From the NCBI GenBank assembly GCA_030830385.1, contig JAURNA010000330.1, positions 1 through 5,768 on the forward strand: DNA of 5,768 nucleotides, written 5' to 3'. The stretch is from Crocinitomicaceae bacterium. Its GTDB lineage: Bacteria; Bacteroidota; Bacteroidia; Flavobacteriales_D; Crocinitomicaceae. The notes beneath the pieces were generated by a model. The model did not search any database. It saw only the letters and a list, made by a program, of their open reading frames with translations, and had not been told where the DNA came from. Position 1 is the first letter of the stretch. Every line of letters starts with the position of its first letter. This document shows, piece after piece, positions 4,851-5,768 of the stretch. A program made the translations under genes and the position numbers.

Positions 4851-5768
4851 CTATTCTTGCATGATGGACAGGAACGCATCGTCGCGCCCGTAAATGTCGA
4901 TGTAGGTAATTATTTCTTCTCCACGGCGCACTGCGGTGACATATTCGATGAAAATCGGAATCTGTTTCTTCAGTTTAATCTCGCGGTTTTGCCCTCTTTG
5001 CATAATGGAATCAAGGGAATCCAATGCGGTTTCAACGTCTTCCTTTCGATCCGAGTCACGTTCAATAATTGCTTTGGCCAAATCCAATGGATGCTGCGTC
5101 CTTATGCAGCCATGCGAATACGCACGAACATCTGTTCTAAACAATGCCTTGCTCGGCGTGTCATGAAAGTAAACACTGTGCGAATTGGGGAAATCAAACT
5201 TGATGATGCCAAGGCTGTTGGTTCGTCCGGGATCTTGAACTACTTTGAAAGGGAAGGACGTTTGCCTGATCTTACTCCAATCTACCGTAGATGGATCCAC
5301 TTTCTCTCCGTTCCGGTAAATCGTATAATTGTGCCGCTCAAGATAGCCCGAATTGGATCTCTGAGCAGGAAGAATCTCTTTGCTGGAAATGGAATAGGGG
5401 ACGTTCCAATACGGGTACGCGATAATCTTTCGGAGCTTCGACGTAAGCTCCGGAGTTTGGTTCTCATACGTTCCAATAACGATATTGTGATCGCTTTTCA
5501 AACTATCGTTGATGTAGAACCGCAATTTGTACTCGGGAATATTGATGCAGATGTATCGTTCCGGACGTGGTTCCCGGGCGCGGATTTTGTCCATGGCCAG
5601 AATGATTCGATTTCTGCGATGAACAGTGCTTTCGTTCAACGCTTTTGATGTGTACTTTCCAACGACACCGTCTACCTTCAAACCATTCTGTTTTTGAAAC
5701 TCTTTTAACGCTGCTATCAACGCTGCCGTATCGTTTTCTACCGTCAAATATCCTTTGGACATCAAAGC
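4851..5768 (-). CDS. YcbB/LdtD-type L,D-transpeptidase (5' end outside window)
   Basis: The visible 305 residues are the C-terminal part of a large L,D-transpeptidase that forms 3-3 crosslinks in peptidoglycan in the periplasm. At the start of the fragment is a peptidoglycan-binding repeat (about residues 5-46: ALKEFQKQNGLKVDGVVGKY, then T and ALN). The YkuD catalytic domain follows, with YICINIPEYKLRFY (72-85), the family-typical YWNVPYSISSKEILP (120-134), VYFHDTP (199-205) and the catalytic box AYSHGCIR (216-223). The nucleophilic cysteine is encoded at 5106-5108 and the preceding His and Gly are intact. About 80 residues follow the box, as expected for this subclass. The reading frame is open to the right edge (Ala-Leu before the first Met), so the TTG/ATG codons near 5765 and 5762 are internal; signal peptide and scaffold domain should lie upstream. 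Such enzymes use a tetrapeptide donor and usually resist most beta-lactams other than carbapenems. Confidence 0.93.
   Translation of the reverse strand, partial: ALMSKGYLTVENDTAALIAALKEFQKQNGLKVDGVVGKYTSKALNESTVHRRNRIILAMDKIRAREPRPERYICINIPEYKLRFYINDSLKSDHNIVIGTYENQTPELTSKLRKIIAYPYWNVPYSISSKEILPAQRSNSGYLERHNYTIYRNGEKVDPSTVDWSKIRQTSFPFKVVQDPGRTNSLGIIKFDFPNSHSVYFHDTPSKALFRTDVRAYSHGCIRTQHPLDLAKAIIERDSDRKEDVETALDSLDSIMQRGQNREIKLKKQIPIFIEYVTAVRRGEEIITYIDIYGRDDAFLSIMQE

Noticed and set aside
4857..5648. Long plus-strand open frame of 263 codons opposite the transpeptidase gene
   Set aside because: The minus strand encodes a full YkuD catalytic domain with intact active-site motif; the plus-strand product has no recognisable motif and is a shadow of that gene.
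5760..5765. Treating TTG/ATG near the right edge as the transpeptidase start
   Set aside because: The frame stays open to the window edge, and the protein would begin inside the peptidoglycan-binding repeat without a signal peptide, so the gene is cut by the window.
1..5768. CRISPR arrays, tRNA or rRNA genes, insertion sequences, phage or toxin-antitoxin modules
   Set aside because: No repeated spacers, cloverleaf or rRNA-like sequence, transposase motifs or small paired genes were seen on either strand.

Overview
The window looks like chromosomal DNA from a member of the Bacteroidota, probably Flavobacteriales-like. Three things point that way: a LytS/LytTR two-component pair, a tandem-domain universal stress protein with the GTHG...GS motif spacing I associate with this phylum, and a secreted protein resembling an uncharacterised family I recall from it. 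Start codons also lack a Shine-Dalgarno box and are instead preceded by A/T-rich sequence, and one gap carries an exact copy of the Bacteroidota -7 promoter box (TAnnTTTG). Base composition is moderate and even by eye. There are no rRNA or tRNA genes, insertion sequences, CRISPR arrays or phage genes.

Layout: the left edge holds the last codons of a plus-strand sensor histidine kinase (1-118), overlapped by its LytTR response regulator (90-839). Everything else is on the minus strand, so transcription runs from the right edge leftwards. The order of transcription is an L,D-transpeptidase of the YcbB type (5768-4851, 5' end outside the window), ribulose-phosphate 3-epimerase rpe (4819-4172), a DinB-family protein (4170-3733), an exported protein of unknown function (3674-2577), a two-domain universal stress protein (2473-1667) and a CvfB-like S1/winged-helix RNA-binding protein (1665-829). 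The last of these runs 11 bases into the 3' end of the convergent response regulator.

How the genes fit together: rpe-dinB and usp-cvfB are each separated by one base (TAA-N-ATG), so each pair is almost certainly co-transcribed and probably translationally coupled. The transpeptidase is 31 bases upstream of rpe. The unknown exported gene has 58 bases before it and 103 after it, and both gaps hold small palindromes that may be regulatory. The products cover cell-wall crosslinking, the pentose phosphate pathway, and stress or RNA-level control; I see no single shared pathway. No gap exceeds about 100 bases.

This is a compact, mostly housekeeping region. I found no convincing undescribed system. 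The items most worth a second look are the perfect inverted repeat abutting the usp start codon, the uncharacterised exported protein with a very basic tail, and the overlapping convergent 3' ends.
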